Positions 37,401 through 46,752 of a DNA stretch of 64,000 bases are shown here, one piece after another (the first letter of the stretch is position 1; each line of letters opens with the position of its first letter). The position numbers and the translations under genes were made by a program. The notes under the pieces are model-generated. The model did not search any database, was not told the origin of the DNA, and saw only the letters and a program-made list of their open reading frames with translations. This DNA comes from Trichopria drosophilae (lineage: Eukaryota; Arthropoda; Insecta; Hymenoptera; Diapriidae). The stretch lies in NCBI GenBank assembly GCA_030407085.1, contig CM059584.1, positions 146,434,001-146,498,000 of the forward strand. The letters are read 5' to 3'.

Positions 37401-40400
37401 TTTGTAGGTTTCAATCTTAAGTCCTTTGCTTTTTTTCATAGCCGCAGTTGTTCAGTTTATTGAATGCATCAGTTAAGATATTTTTGCAATTCTCCAGAGA
37501 GGTATCTGGGCAATATACAGCAATCCGCAAATTGTACATTTCGGACTCGATTACCTATGTTTTTGTCTTTAATGTATGTATTAAATAAAAGTGTGCTTAA
37601 AACGGAGCCTTGCGGGAGCCCCTTGGTTGAGTGATTAAGTCAAAGGTCTCGATAAAGTTCCCATCCACATATAAATATTAATGTTTCGGAAGTGAATTTA
37701 GTCCAGTCGTCAGAAGTCTAACCTCCACTTTTTGTCCGCACCAGCTGAAAATTGGTGTTCAAAATTGGATGTGAATATTCATATCTTTGTTGATTGAATT
37801 ATTACAGAATTTGATATACCTCTAATTTGATAATCCTATAATTTCTTTTCTTCTCTTACAATTTTTTAGCGGTTCTTTTTTTTCTAGGCTTTTTTTTTTA
37901 GGCTGTTTTTTCTATAATCGCGGGATCACATTTATCAATATTTAAGTGATTTATTGATCTTATTTGTTTTTTGATAGTGGAGTGCACCTGATTTTGTTAA
38001 ACATTTAATTATGTCGGTACATAGTTTATTATAAATGCTTATGAAATTGTCTTTATCAAGTTTATATTTTGCAATATTTTCCGATTCTAATTTTGATGTA
38101 CTCCCAATCGATCACAGCAGCATTTAAGTTAGGTCCAGCTGTTTTCGAGTACTGAAACTTCTCTGCGAGTGTGGTTACAATGCGAAAATGATCGCTTTCA
38201 AGTAGTTTAAGTATAAAGATAAAATTATGGGTGAAATTAGGGATATATCAGGAGAACCAAGTTTATTTTCCAATCTACTAGGTAATCTAGTACGCTCGTC
38301 TGAGGCATTCAAAGTTATAGAGTTGAAGTTGTCCAAACATTTTGCGGGCTTTTCCAGCTGTATTCGGGGCTCCATCTCCCATGATGGCCGTTAAAATCTC
38401 CACAAACTATGCATGATGACTGATCCTCAGGGAGGAAACCAGCCCAATCATCATCACTTTGTTTCGAGTTAGTATGTCTATACAAGTTGGTGAAAGATAC
38501 AATTCGTTAGCTAACTATAATTATTAATAATATTGTGAAAATATTCAGCCGGCGATTAACTCTATATTTAAATGGCGGATTTACCGCCACCAAGAGGTCT
38601 CGAGAGAAACAATCTACTGTGTTTACAATTCTATCAAATCTGTTAGTATTATAATTATCTAGTTTCAATTTTTTACCCTCAGTTAACCAAATTTCTGTAA
38701 CGCATATAATTTTATAATCATTAAAAAAAGAGTTTGTGAGATTCTAATAATTGTAAGCAAATAATGTCAGTATTTCAATTATTATCAGATGTTGGATTAA
38801 TATTTGAAACAACTATGGGGATTTCTGAGCACTGTCTTTCCTCTAAATAGTCGTTATAGTTGTTGAGTCACCGTTATAATTTAAAGTTTTTAAACTAATT
38901 CTAACTACATTGTTTGCCTCGATAAACGTTAAATGTTGTTCCGTTGAAATTATTGTTAATTAAGTTTTGTTCTGTATGGGAGTGACAGATTTTTTGTCAT
39001 TCGCTGAGTGTCGGAAAAGAAACTGATTTTTAATACAGCAAGATGTGATTTTAGAATCACATACGTTATGTACATTTTTCTCTTCCCGCATAATGGGCAT
39101 GACATGAATAATACGAAAGAAAGTTTACAAAAAAAAATAATACTAGTATTTTCAATTTTAGAAAACCTGTAAACGTTTTTTGAATTCGTAAATCACCAAA
39201 AACATCATTTCATGTATGTACTAATCATTTACTTTATTTTTCTAGCAATTCCGGGTGAAAATGAATCTCAACCAACACTCAATCTTACTTTGATAAGGAA
39301 TACTACTTATCCAACGAAGATCGACAATAATGTCACTCAACATTCGAATTTCCCTTCAATATTCACCGTAACAAGTTTTACTGACAAGGAACCAGCGAAA
39401 ATATTACTTGTACAAAGCGGAGTACTGCCAAAACATCATCAACCAATCACCGTAGCTAACATCGGAATAGTTCCAGTTCAGGGTGAATCAAAGTATGGAA
39501 CAGCAGTGATGTGGCACGGTGTAGCTAATAGTATGGAAATATTACCAGGCGAAACCAAAATCTTTCCAATGCCGAATAGATTCTTCCTAACTGGTGTGAA
39601 AATAAACGCCACAGGGAAAGGAAGAGCCATAATTTATGCTGAACGTGGAATTAATCCCATGGGTATTATATCATCGGATGACCATCACAAAAATAAGCCA
39701 AAATTCGATCACGAAGCTATTGAAATAACAAGAGATTTGGTTACCAGAGTTACCGAGAAAATACCGATTGCTGGAATGTTTCTTGCAACGTTTATCGATG
39801 TATTTTTCGCAGACGAAAAGGAAGATCCATGGGATGAAGTCAGAGACAAAGTTAAATTGATGATAGAGCATAATAAGTTGCAAATAATCAACGATATTTT
39901 AGAAAAAGATATTGCTCCTCTTAAATCAAAAATTACTTTCGTTATGTCCCAAAAAGACGAACCTGATTTTAGATTGAAATTCATCGATCTAATCCTAAAC
40001 CTAATCGACTTCGATGAAAAGTTTATTTTTAAACATGGCGAAGACGTTCATGAAGTTAATTATTACGTACTACCTTTGTACTCCCGTACCGTTAACATGA
40101 TGCTCAGTTTTTACTCCTGGGGTATAATGTATCGAAAGCAACTGGGATTGAATGACAATGATGTTAAAGTTCTGACATCCCACAGAGCACAGACGATACG
40201 TCGTGCAAAAGAACACATAATGAACATGTACAGAGATCGAGTCGCAGATACCTATAACAGTTTGAATGTCGATCACTTTTACGACTCTTTGATGAAAACT
40301 CGTACTTATATTGTTGTGCATGGATTAGAGTACATTCCTTATTGGGATAACATCCTCGATTCAGAAAAATATCCAATCGTCTATCAAAACTTTATCGCAT

Positions 40401-40945
40401 ACTCTGAATATTTTGGAAGGCAATCTATTAACATGAACAAACAAGCAATGGTGGAGTTTGGAAATGAACCCTTAACTCCGAGTTTGGTGAAAGCAACTGA
40501 TAACACAGGTTTAGATACCCGAAACGAACTATCCCGAGTTGAAATCTACTTGGATCATGACAAGCATGAAACTTTAGTAGGGGTGAAACTGATTTTTGCA
40601 AATAATGCAACGTATATGATGGGGCAAGGAGGTCTGAGAATGGAAGTATTTGAACTACGTAACAATACTCGTATAATGCAAATTGAAGCAGGCGGCTCTG
40701 GAAATCTGGACAATTTAAGTTTCCATTTGTCCGATGGTCGAATTTTACGATATGGAAAATTGTACGATGCCTCGAGGAAAGTATTTGAAATGTACAATCA
40801 TTATATATGCTCCTTCTATGTAGCCAATGATGTTAAGCGGTCATGGAATCAACTACAAAATATTGCCGTATCATACCGACTACTTCCAGTGGAAACATTA
40901 AAAAATAAGTTGATTGTTTCAAATAACGCAACGAAAACGGCTTGA
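34491..40945 (+). CDS. secreted Cry delta-endotoxin-like protein
   Basis: There are two coding exons: 34491-34533 and 39246-40945. The donor GTAAGT follows a 14-codon signal core (MKAIFLLCLALTVD) plus one base, and the acceptor is TTTTTCTAG. The join is in phase and makes Ala-15, giving about 580 residues with a probable cleavage site near residue 15. An alternative ATG at 39212 reads through the acceptor and is less likely. A beta-rich N-terminal part (about 55-160) precedes a helical region (about 169-355). This region has the order and spacing of the Cry pore-forming domain: an LV-V-P-G-ID helix, a W-containing helix with MIEHNK, then a hydrophobic helix at about 286-309 (VLPLYSRTVNMML) and a long Arg/Lys/Tyr helix ending in a YN motif. 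Residues 445-535 are beta-strand-like with GGSGNLDNLSFHLSDGR, resembling a beta-prism or jacalin fold. Several N-glycosylation sequons occur. AATAAA lies at 40997. The function is not known; the homology is judged by eye. Confidence 0.7.
34722..35437. mobile_element. TIR element in the Cry-like gene's intron
   Basis: The inverted ends read ATATGGGGCATTTCGCA at the left and TGCGAAATGCCCCATAT at the right. Similarity continues inward for about 25 further bases (CATCCACCCAGAAAAAT against ATTTTTCAGGGTGAATAA). The length is about 715 bp. No transposase is visible, so it is non-autonomous. The flanking AT-rich bases do not allow a firm target-site call. Confidence 0.7.
35703..35785 (-). pseudogene. 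tRNA-like sequence (pseudogene or SINE head)
   Basis: On the minus strand, GGGTTCGAGTCCCGGCGCAT is a good tRNA T-arm with part of an acceptor stem. It is preceded by GAGCATTTGACGGGCAATCG, which resembles D-arm and anticodon-arm sequence. A run of about nine A residues interrupts the variable-loop region, and the two acceptor strands do not pair convincingly. It is therefore a dead tRNA gene or the tRNA-derived part of a SINE, and not a working tRNA. Confidence 0.5.
36120..37230 (-). mobile_element. decayed Tc1/mariner-type transposon
   Basis: Minus-strand conceptual translation gives a transposase in broken frames. Helix-turn-helix-like segments (VSKFEETGTINDKAKSGRPR; SIRRVAQ...SSVHNIL) come first, then the first catalytic aspartate in IVFSDEA. 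The second lies in FQQDAAPDD and the third in SPDLTLLDYF, about 36 residues later. That order is the DD(30-40)D core of the IS630/Tc1/mariner superfamily. Multiple stops show it is dead. The inverted ends were not identified. It lies in the intron of the Cry-like gene, in antisense orientation. Confidence 0.8.
36165..36386 (-). pseudogene. transposase C-terminal fragment
   Basis: This is the longest open stretch of the decayed mariner-type transposase (73 codons). It carries EWLGRSPDLTLLDYFYWSYL, the region of the third catalytic acidic residue, and the C-terminal tail. The upstream domains are in other frames. It is not a host gene. Confidence 0.75.
37258..37276. repeat. TA microsatellite
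   Basis: A short TA-repeat run (about eight units) directly follows the mariner-type remnant at its upstream side. It may mark the target region of that element. Confidence 0.6.
37380..38780 (-). mobile_element. decayed non-LTR retrotransposon (EN + RT)
   Basis: Minus-strand translation shows an AP-endonuclease-like block at about 38170-38780 (CVTEIWLTEGKK, then the hallmark CIVCGDFNGHHGRW). At about 37400-37680 there is a reverse-transcriptase block: LPQGSVLSTLLFNTYI, then FADCCIYCPDTSLEN, where the YADD motif is altered, then LNNCG. The EN-before-RT order on the minus strand fits a Jockey/R1-like LINE. Much of the middle is deleted, and stops and frameshifts are frequent. It is the third fossil in the intron of the Cry-like gene. 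Confidence 0.75.
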
Positions 40946-40996
40946 AATAGAATTAATTTTTAACATTTCATTCTTTTGTATGTTTATATAAATAAT

Positions 40997-41002
40997 AATA
41001 AA
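40997..41002 (+). terminator. poly(A) signal of the Cry-like gene
   Basis: AATAAA lies about 52 bases after the stop codon, in an AT-rich trailer. It is the first canonical signal downstream. Confidence 0.5.
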
Positions 41003-43060
41003 AATTATAATTATCCAGGGTAATGATTTAGTTTGGTCATCAATGTAGCGATTGAGTATTTTACTAATTGGATGAAAAATGTAACAAAAAAAAATCGTGA
41101 GAAAGAAATACTGTAGTATGAATTTATTGCTGTTGTATATATTTTATTGCTGCGCTTAGATTTATTTAGACCTCAATTATAATAGAAATATCGTCAGTAG
41201 GTAAATAAACATTAATAATTTTATATATTTAATCATTAAGAAAGGATAAATACCTGGCAAACCGAATAAAACGAATAATTTTTTTAAAATGCTTAATATG
41301 TTTTTTATAGGTTGATTACTTCGACCATAGGTCTGGACAAATTGTTGAATTTTGTCACTTTCCGCCAAAAAAAATTTGCTGTACTTTTTCATCAAATGTC
41401 AACGTCTCAGATCCCAAGGAACCCAAAAATCTGTATACGGCTACGACAGTAACCAGTGCTGTCAGAGATTAGTCTCTGGTGCTGTCGATATAGGACTCAG
41501 TCGTGTTTGTTCCTTTCCGTACAGCAAGATTCCGGAATGTTCAACTTAAAAAATTTATAACTCGAAAACTAAAAGGCACACCATGAATTAAAAATTTGAA
41601 AAAAATATTAGATAAAATTTGCCACAAAATAAAAATATTAAAAAATAAATAAAAAGGGAGCACAGTGGTACAAAATCGTTATGAAAACAAAAAATGTTTT
41701 TTTCATGCGTTTATTATTATTATATTTAATTATAAATTTTTTTTTCGAAAAGTTCAGACTTTTTCCGTCGAGCTATAATTTTTGGAAAAAAAAATTTGTG
41801 AAAATTTCATATGGCCGCCATTTTGAAAATTTTCGGAATTTCGAAAAATCCCTTTACCACATACATGTGTGTCAAGTACTAACTTTTCTGAAATTTTTAA
41901 CAAAAATCGGAAATGTGATGTCAGATCGTGAACGATTTGACTGAGAATGGGAAACACAGATTTTTACAAGTTAATTGGAGGGATGGCTTGGAATAAGGGC
42001 GTATAATATATTAGCGATATTGTATCAATTTTTAAACTTCATTAAGTAAGATTTAATATTTTTTATTTTATTTTATTTAATATTAAGTGCTTGAATTTTC
42101 ATTACTTTTAAAAAGATTTGGTGGAATTAACAAATGTACCTACAGAAAGTTTGTCTTCCTAGTTATTGTATATGGTATTAGACATTGGTTTCTTTCGATA
42201 GAAAAACTTGGCAATATTACATGATTTTAGTGCTTTTTTGTAGAATAAGAACTTGGCGAGTTTTATTTACATAAAGTGTTTTTTGGGGGGGGGGGGGTAG
42301 AGGTTCTTATGAAGGAGGAAAAGTTGGTGGCGGGGAGTCGATATTTCCTCCTCAAATATTCGTAAATTTAAATGCCTCGTGTTGTCTCAACCGTATTCGT
42401 TAACGGGAGTTCGACTGTACGTAGCATAGTAGAGAATGGAAAATAAAACACTATAGCAAGAAAATTCGGCGGCATTTATTTTCAAAAATTTACTACGATT
42501 ACTACACGAAAAATTATTTTGCATAGTTCGGAAATTCCAGTTTTCTTTACAAAACAAGTTTATATAATTTAATATTGCTGTTTTCGAGTTCATTATGTGA
42601 TTATTTATATAAAAAATAAGGAGTGTCTATAAGTGGGTACGTACAGTTTCCTATATCGTGCGTGCGAGGAAGAGAGGCAGTTGCAACACAGCTTTTACGT
42701 ATTTAAGGTTAGGATAGTTTTAGTAGGGGTTCTGGGGATGGTAGTCCCGGACTGCAGAATCTAAGCTTACATGAAATTAATTCATACGTGCCATTTCTCT
42801 AACGGTTTTTAAAACACTATTCGGCAAATTGATACCGATGATTGATTTTTAACGGTGATTGAAATTCAAAATTAGAAAAGATAGTGTACTTCTTGCAAAA
42901 ATATATTATTAATTAGTAATACAATTCAATATCGTATTCTCATTATTGAAATCAGTGCATTTATACTAATTCATAGTTATAAACTTTTATTGCAATGTTA
43001 TTTTGCTATCCGGTATGGTAAAAATATTCGGTTGCCCCGCCATTTCCCCTTACCACCGCT
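41003..43060. other. intergenic stretch with repeat debris
   Basis: No gene is recognisable. Position 41810-41830 carries a GGCCGCCATTTTGAAAATTTT copy of the dispersed ATGGCGG repeat. A run of 13 G residues lies at 42285-42297. A moderately GC-rich piece at 41400-41530 contains a short inverted motif (GTCAGAGATTAGTCTCTGG) and has no coding support. Confidence 0.45.
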
Positions 43061-43064
43061 TACC

Positions 43065-43340
43065 ATGCTTGATTGGCGGTCGTCGCTCGCTTGTAGCCAA
43101 TGGCTCGGCAACGTGTTTGTTTACTCTTCCATGACGTCCACAAACTGTTCACAGGTACTTTAGGCGCCATCTTACGGACTAGTTCATTTCCCCCCAAAAC
43201 AGGCTTCAAGCGCGTGACCCACGTAGCCAAGCATTTGCCACTCTCATATTTCCTCTCATTGCTTCGCATGGATGGACTCCCTAATTCTGATTGGATCTCT
43301 TTTCTTGCACTTCACGGAGTTGCGTAGCTGCTATATCCAA
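43065..43340 (+). promoter_or_regulatory. CpG-rich promoter region upstream of the SDS3-like gene
   Basis: This segment is near 50 % GC in a genome of roughly 30 %. It contains inverted or direct CCAAT boxes (GATTGGCGG at 43071, CCAATGG at 43097, GATTGG near 43290) and GGCGCCATCTTA at 43163. The last is the reverse of the AAGATGGCGCC motif common in housekeeping promoters. Long frames across it on both strands follow from its composition. It probably drives the SDS3-like gene 200-470 bases downstream. Confidence 0.5.
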
Positions 43341-43538
43341 GTGAATGTAATATCTTTATTACCGCACGCTCTATGGTCATTAGTCTTCGGATACATACAG
43401 TACATGGCAGTGTCAACAACCATCAACAACGTCAATGATAACCATATAGTCAAATTAATTTTGTGAGACTAGTTAAGAAAACCAATCATTATTTTAATAC
43501 ATCAAATAAGTGGTATTAAGTTGTTGTGGTTAATTAAT

Positions 43539-44237
43539 ATGCATAAACACCGATTTGAGTACGCACTATCATCTGGAAAAGATGAACATTATTCAGATGA
43601 AAATTATGAGTACATGGATATTGATCGTGTGATTAATTATCAGCAGAAAAGTGATGAAGATACTGAAGAAGCAAGTGAAACTGACATTGGAAAGAATGAA
43701 GAATGCAATGAAGTTAAGGAGCAAATATACGAAGATGAATTAGCTAGTTTGCGAAAACAAGTGCAACAATTAAGAGACGGTACACATTCTGAATACAACA
43801 AAAAACTTAAACGATTAGAATCCGAATACAAAGAAAGACTTCGTATGAACATCGTACACCGGGATTATTTAACAGACGGTGTTGAAAGGGAGTACGTCCT
43901 TGAAAAAAAAGCTGCTGTAAAAGATTTTGAGGAAAAAAAATGCGATCTCAAAGAAAATCTATTATCCGACATGGAAGAGAAACGAAAAATTATAGAAGCT
44001 GATCGCTATACAATGGAATTAGCGGGAGATTCAGTGGAGATGAAACCGGTAATGACACGAAAATTGCGTCGTAGGCCAAATGACCCTGTTCCAGAAAAAG
44101 TTGAAAAAAGAAGAAAGCCACCTCCTTCACAACTGAACTATTTGTTAGATGATAAAGATATTGATACTGATCTTAAGGCTATTAGTCGTGGTAAAGTTGT
44201 GTCAGCTATTCGAAAACCGGGGAATTTTTTTTTTTAA
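43539..44237 (+). CDS. Suds3: SDS3-like Sin3/HDAC corepressor subunit, short C-terminus
   Basis: SDS3 is a core subunit of the nuclear Sin3-histone deacetylase complex. The 232-residue product starts at the ATG at 43539 (the frame extends back only to a TTG). It has an acidic N-terminus with SDEDTEEASETD, then the coiled-coil Sds3 domain: YEDELASLRKQVQQLRDGT, EKKAAVKDFEEKK, MKPVMTRKLRRRPNDPVP and QLNYLLDDKD. After AIRKP the frame runs into a T-rich stop (GNFFF). Animal SDS3 proteins normally continue with a roughly 70-100 residue C-terminal domain, which I do not find before the next gene. No introns interrupt the coding sequence, although SDS3 is multi-exonic in vertebrates. It may be an expressed retrocopy, a premature-polyadenylation form, or a genuinely short gene. 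AATAAA lies at 44312 and 44320. Confidence 0.85.
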   Translation: MHKHRFEYALSSGKDEHYSDENYEYMDIDRVINYQQKSDEDTEEASETDIGKNEECNEVKEQIYEDELASLRKQVQQLRDGTHSEYNKKLKRLESEYKERLRMNIVHRDYLTDGVEREYVLEKKAAVKDFEEKKCDLKENLLSDMEEKRKIIEADRYTMELAGDSVEMKPVMTRKLRRRPNDPVPEKVEKRRKPPPSQLNYLLDDKDIDTDLKAISRGKVVSAIRKPGNFFF

Positions 44238-44706
44238 ATATATTGTAAATACTGATTGGTTTTATGCAATTAAAAAAAAATCATTTCATAATGAAGAACT
44301 TGGAACCTATGAATAAAGAAATAAAAGTCTAAAAAATGAAATAAATATATATTTTATACGAGAGCCTAGAAAAGATGTTTTTTTGAAATTCTCCTAATTA
44401 GTTCTCGGTAAAAACCTGTAGATGGCGTAACCTACCTACGAATAAGACGCCATTTAAAAGGCCAAGGGCCAGTCTACTTTGTTATAGTTCGTGCCCCAAG
44501 GCACAAAGTGAAAGCAGAAGAAGAACAACGTCAATAAGTAGAGAACAAAAGTCGAGTGATGAGTACTACGGGCTATATAATAACGTTTTAAGTGTTTTGT
44601 GCACGTGGCCAACGTAGTACACTCCAGTGACTAAAAAGTGTGCGTGTCGGTGAACGTGAATACACTTTGTATATAACCTCTGAATTGGGGACTTTTCGTT
44701 TCTAAA

Positions 44707-46404
44707 ATGCTTGCTCTCAAGGATTACGGAAGCTCCGGCGACGAGAGCGATGGAAATGCAGAGATAGAGACAGTACCGTCGTACGCGCAAAAACCTTTGA
44801 GTTCACTGCAGTTACAAGTTTGCGCTGCCCCAGAAGTAATTCCAACTGGAAATGAGCTGTGTGTACGACACATTGATTCGACCACAAAAGAACTGACGTT
44901 TAATCCAAAGTATCACGAACTCTTCGCTCCGGATCTTGGACCAGCCAACCCATTTCAAACGCAACAACAAAAAGCTATTAAAAACATGCTCTCTGGATAC
45001 GTCGAACAAGCTCATATAAGCGAGTTTCAATTCGAAAACCAAAGAAGAACGTTTGCCAGTTACGGGTATGCTTTAGATCCTACTATCGATGGTAGCGAAT
45101 GTGAAGGGAAGTTGACGATAGGAGCAAAGGAAGCTGCCGATGAATCTGGTGGTAAGACGGTGTTTGAAAGAACGCCTTTGAGGCCAACCGACAAGAGAAA
45201 ACGACACAGAAATGATAATCCTTCCGATATCGAGGGATTCTTGGGTCCTTGGGGTGGTTTCGTTGATGAAAAACGTATAATGAAGCCAAGCGATGAGGAA
45301 TCGGCAGAATTGGAAGAAATATTAGCTAAAAGGAATAAGAGAGGGAAACAAACAGAAGACAAACCTCTGGAAGAAAAGACAGTTTTACATATCAAAGACA
45401 GTATCGATTATCAAGGGAGAACATTTTTACACGCTCCGCAAGATGTTGGTGTTAATCTCAAGTCAGAATCGCCACCTGAAAGGTGTTTTCTTCCGAAATC
45501 ACAAATTCACACTTGGGAGGGCCATACAAAAGGAATATCGCAAATCAGATGGTTCCCCCGTACAGCTCACTTACTGCTCTCTTGCAGTATGGATTGTCGT
45601 GTGAAATTGTGGGAGGTGTACAAAGAACGTCGATGTATAAGAACGTATTATGGTCATCGTCAAGCTGTACGGGACATTAGCTTTGATAACAATGGAGAAA
45701 GATTTTTATCTGCTGGATACGATCGTTACGTCAAATTATGGGACACAGAAACTGGCGAATGCATCAGTCGCTTTACAAGTCGTAAAATACCGTATTGCGT
45801 GAAGTTTAATCCGGATCCGGATAAGCAACATCTGTTTGTAGCAGGTACAAGCGACAAGAAAATTATTTGTTGGGATATCAGATCTGGTGAAATCACTCAA
45901 GAATACGACAGACATCTGGGAGCTGTAAATAGCATTACTTTTGTCGATGAAAATCGTAGATTCGTCACTACGTCAGACGATAAGAGCTTACGAGTTTGGG
46001 AATGGGACATTCCCGTAGATATGAAGTATATTGCCGATCCGACAATGCATTCCATGCCAGCTGTCACGCCGTCTCCCAATCAAAAATGGTTGGCGTGTCA
46101 AAGCATGGACAACAAGATAGTCATCTTTTCCTCATTAAATCGATTTAAAATGAACAGAAAAAAAGTATTTTCTGGACATATGGTAGCTGGATATGCTTGC
46201 GGTTTAGATTTCTCTCCAGATATGAGTTATCTTGTGTCCGGTGATGCGGATGGAAAATGTTACATATGGGACTGGAAAACTACGAAATTGTTCAAGAAAT
46301 GGAAAGCGCACAGTGGAGTTTGTATATCTACATTATGGCATCCGCACGAGCCGTCCAGACTTGCAACAGCAGGTTGGGACGGAAAGATTAAATATTTCGA
46401 CTAA
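44707..46404 (+). CDS. CDC40: pre-mRNA-processing factor 17 (CDC40/PRP17)
   Basis: CDC40/PRP17 is a spliceosome component that joins for the second catalytic step and also affects cell-cycle progression in yeast. The 565-residue product matches the length of animal orthologues (about 580). The N-terminal third is polar, with LTFNPKYHELFAPDLGPANPF and the conserved DIEGFLGPWGGF block. The C-terminal half (from about residue 268, HTWEGHTKGIS) is a seven-bladed WD40 propeller with WD-type endings such as VKLWEV, VKLWDTETG, IICWDIRSG, LRVWEW, CYIWDW and a last GWDGKIKYFD. The whole frame is one uninterrupted exon. The 5' leader begins within 470 bases of the SDS3-like stop, so the two genes are tightly packed tandem neighbours. 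AATAAA lies at 46522. Guanine deaminase converges on it with 348 bases between stop codons. Confidence 0.97.
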   Translation: MLALKDYGSSGDESDGNAEIETVPSYAQKPLSSLQLQVCAAPEVIPTGNELCVRHIDSTTKELTFNPKYHELFAPDLGPANPFQTQQQKAIKNMLSGYVEQAHISEFQFENQRRTFASYGYALDPTIDGSECEGKLTIGAKEAADESGGKTVFERTPLRPTDKRKRHRNDNPSDIEGFLGPWGGFVDEKRIMKPSDEESAELEEILAKRNKRGKQTEDKPLEEKTVLHIKDSIDYQGRTFLHAPQDVGVNLKSESPPERCFLPKSQIHTWEGHTKGISQIRWFPRTAHLLLSCSMDCRVKLWEVYKERRCIRTYYGHRQAVRDISFDNNGERFLSAGYDRYVKLWDTETGECISRFTSRKIPYCVKFNPDPDKQHLFVAGTSDKKIICWDIRSGEITQEYDRHLGAVNSITFVDENRRFVTTSDDKSLRVWEWDIPVDMKYIADPTMHSMPAVTPSPNQKWLACQSMDNKIVIFSSLNRFKMNRKKVFSGHMVAGYACGLDFSPDMSYLVSGDADGKCYIWDWKTTKLFKKWKAHSGVCISTLWHPHEPSRLATAGWDGKIKYFD

Positions 46405-46521
46405 GGTTTAAAAACTGATTTATATCAATATATAATATTATTGTTTTTGCTATGATAAAGCGTAATGATAAGTTTAGAGTAAGAAGCTGGATTGTATGTA
46501 TTGTATATATTGTACATATAA

Positions 46522-46527
46522 AATAAA
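46522..46527 (+). terminator. poly(A) signal of CDC40
   Basis: AATAAA lies 118 bases after the CDC40 stop, in the short spacer before the convergent guanine deaminase gene. Confidence 0.6.
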
Positions 46528-46681
46528 TTGTTTCTAACATAAAATTTGTTTCTTTATTGAAAAGACCTCTTGTATTAGAATTAGTGTAAGAAAACGGGTT
46601 TAGGAATGGGACGGTAAATAAATGAATTGCAAGAAAGTAATACAAAAAATAGAAAATGTTTATTCAATGATTCTACAATTT

Positions 46682-46687
46682 TTTATT
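46682..46687 (-). terminator. poly(A) signal of guanine deaminase
   Basis: TTTATT on the plus strand is AATAAA on the minus strand, about 66 bases past the stop codon. A second candidate is at 46659-46664. Confidence 0.5.
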
Positions 46688-46752
46688 TAATTATTTACAA
46701 ATAGTGTTTGTAATAAATAGGTTGATATTTCAAAACTAGCCGAAGATAAATT

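Noticed and set aside
39212..39245. In-frame ATG start for the Cry-like protein within a single exon
   Set aside because: These 34 bases are the pyrimidine-rich 3' end of the intron. Splicing to the upstream signal-peptide exon is in phase and gives a better secretion signal.
43060..43327. Opposing frames of about 70 codons upstream of the SDS3-like gene
   Set aside because: They follow from the GC-rich composition of a CCAAT-box promoter region. There is no domain, and the two strands give equally plausible frames.
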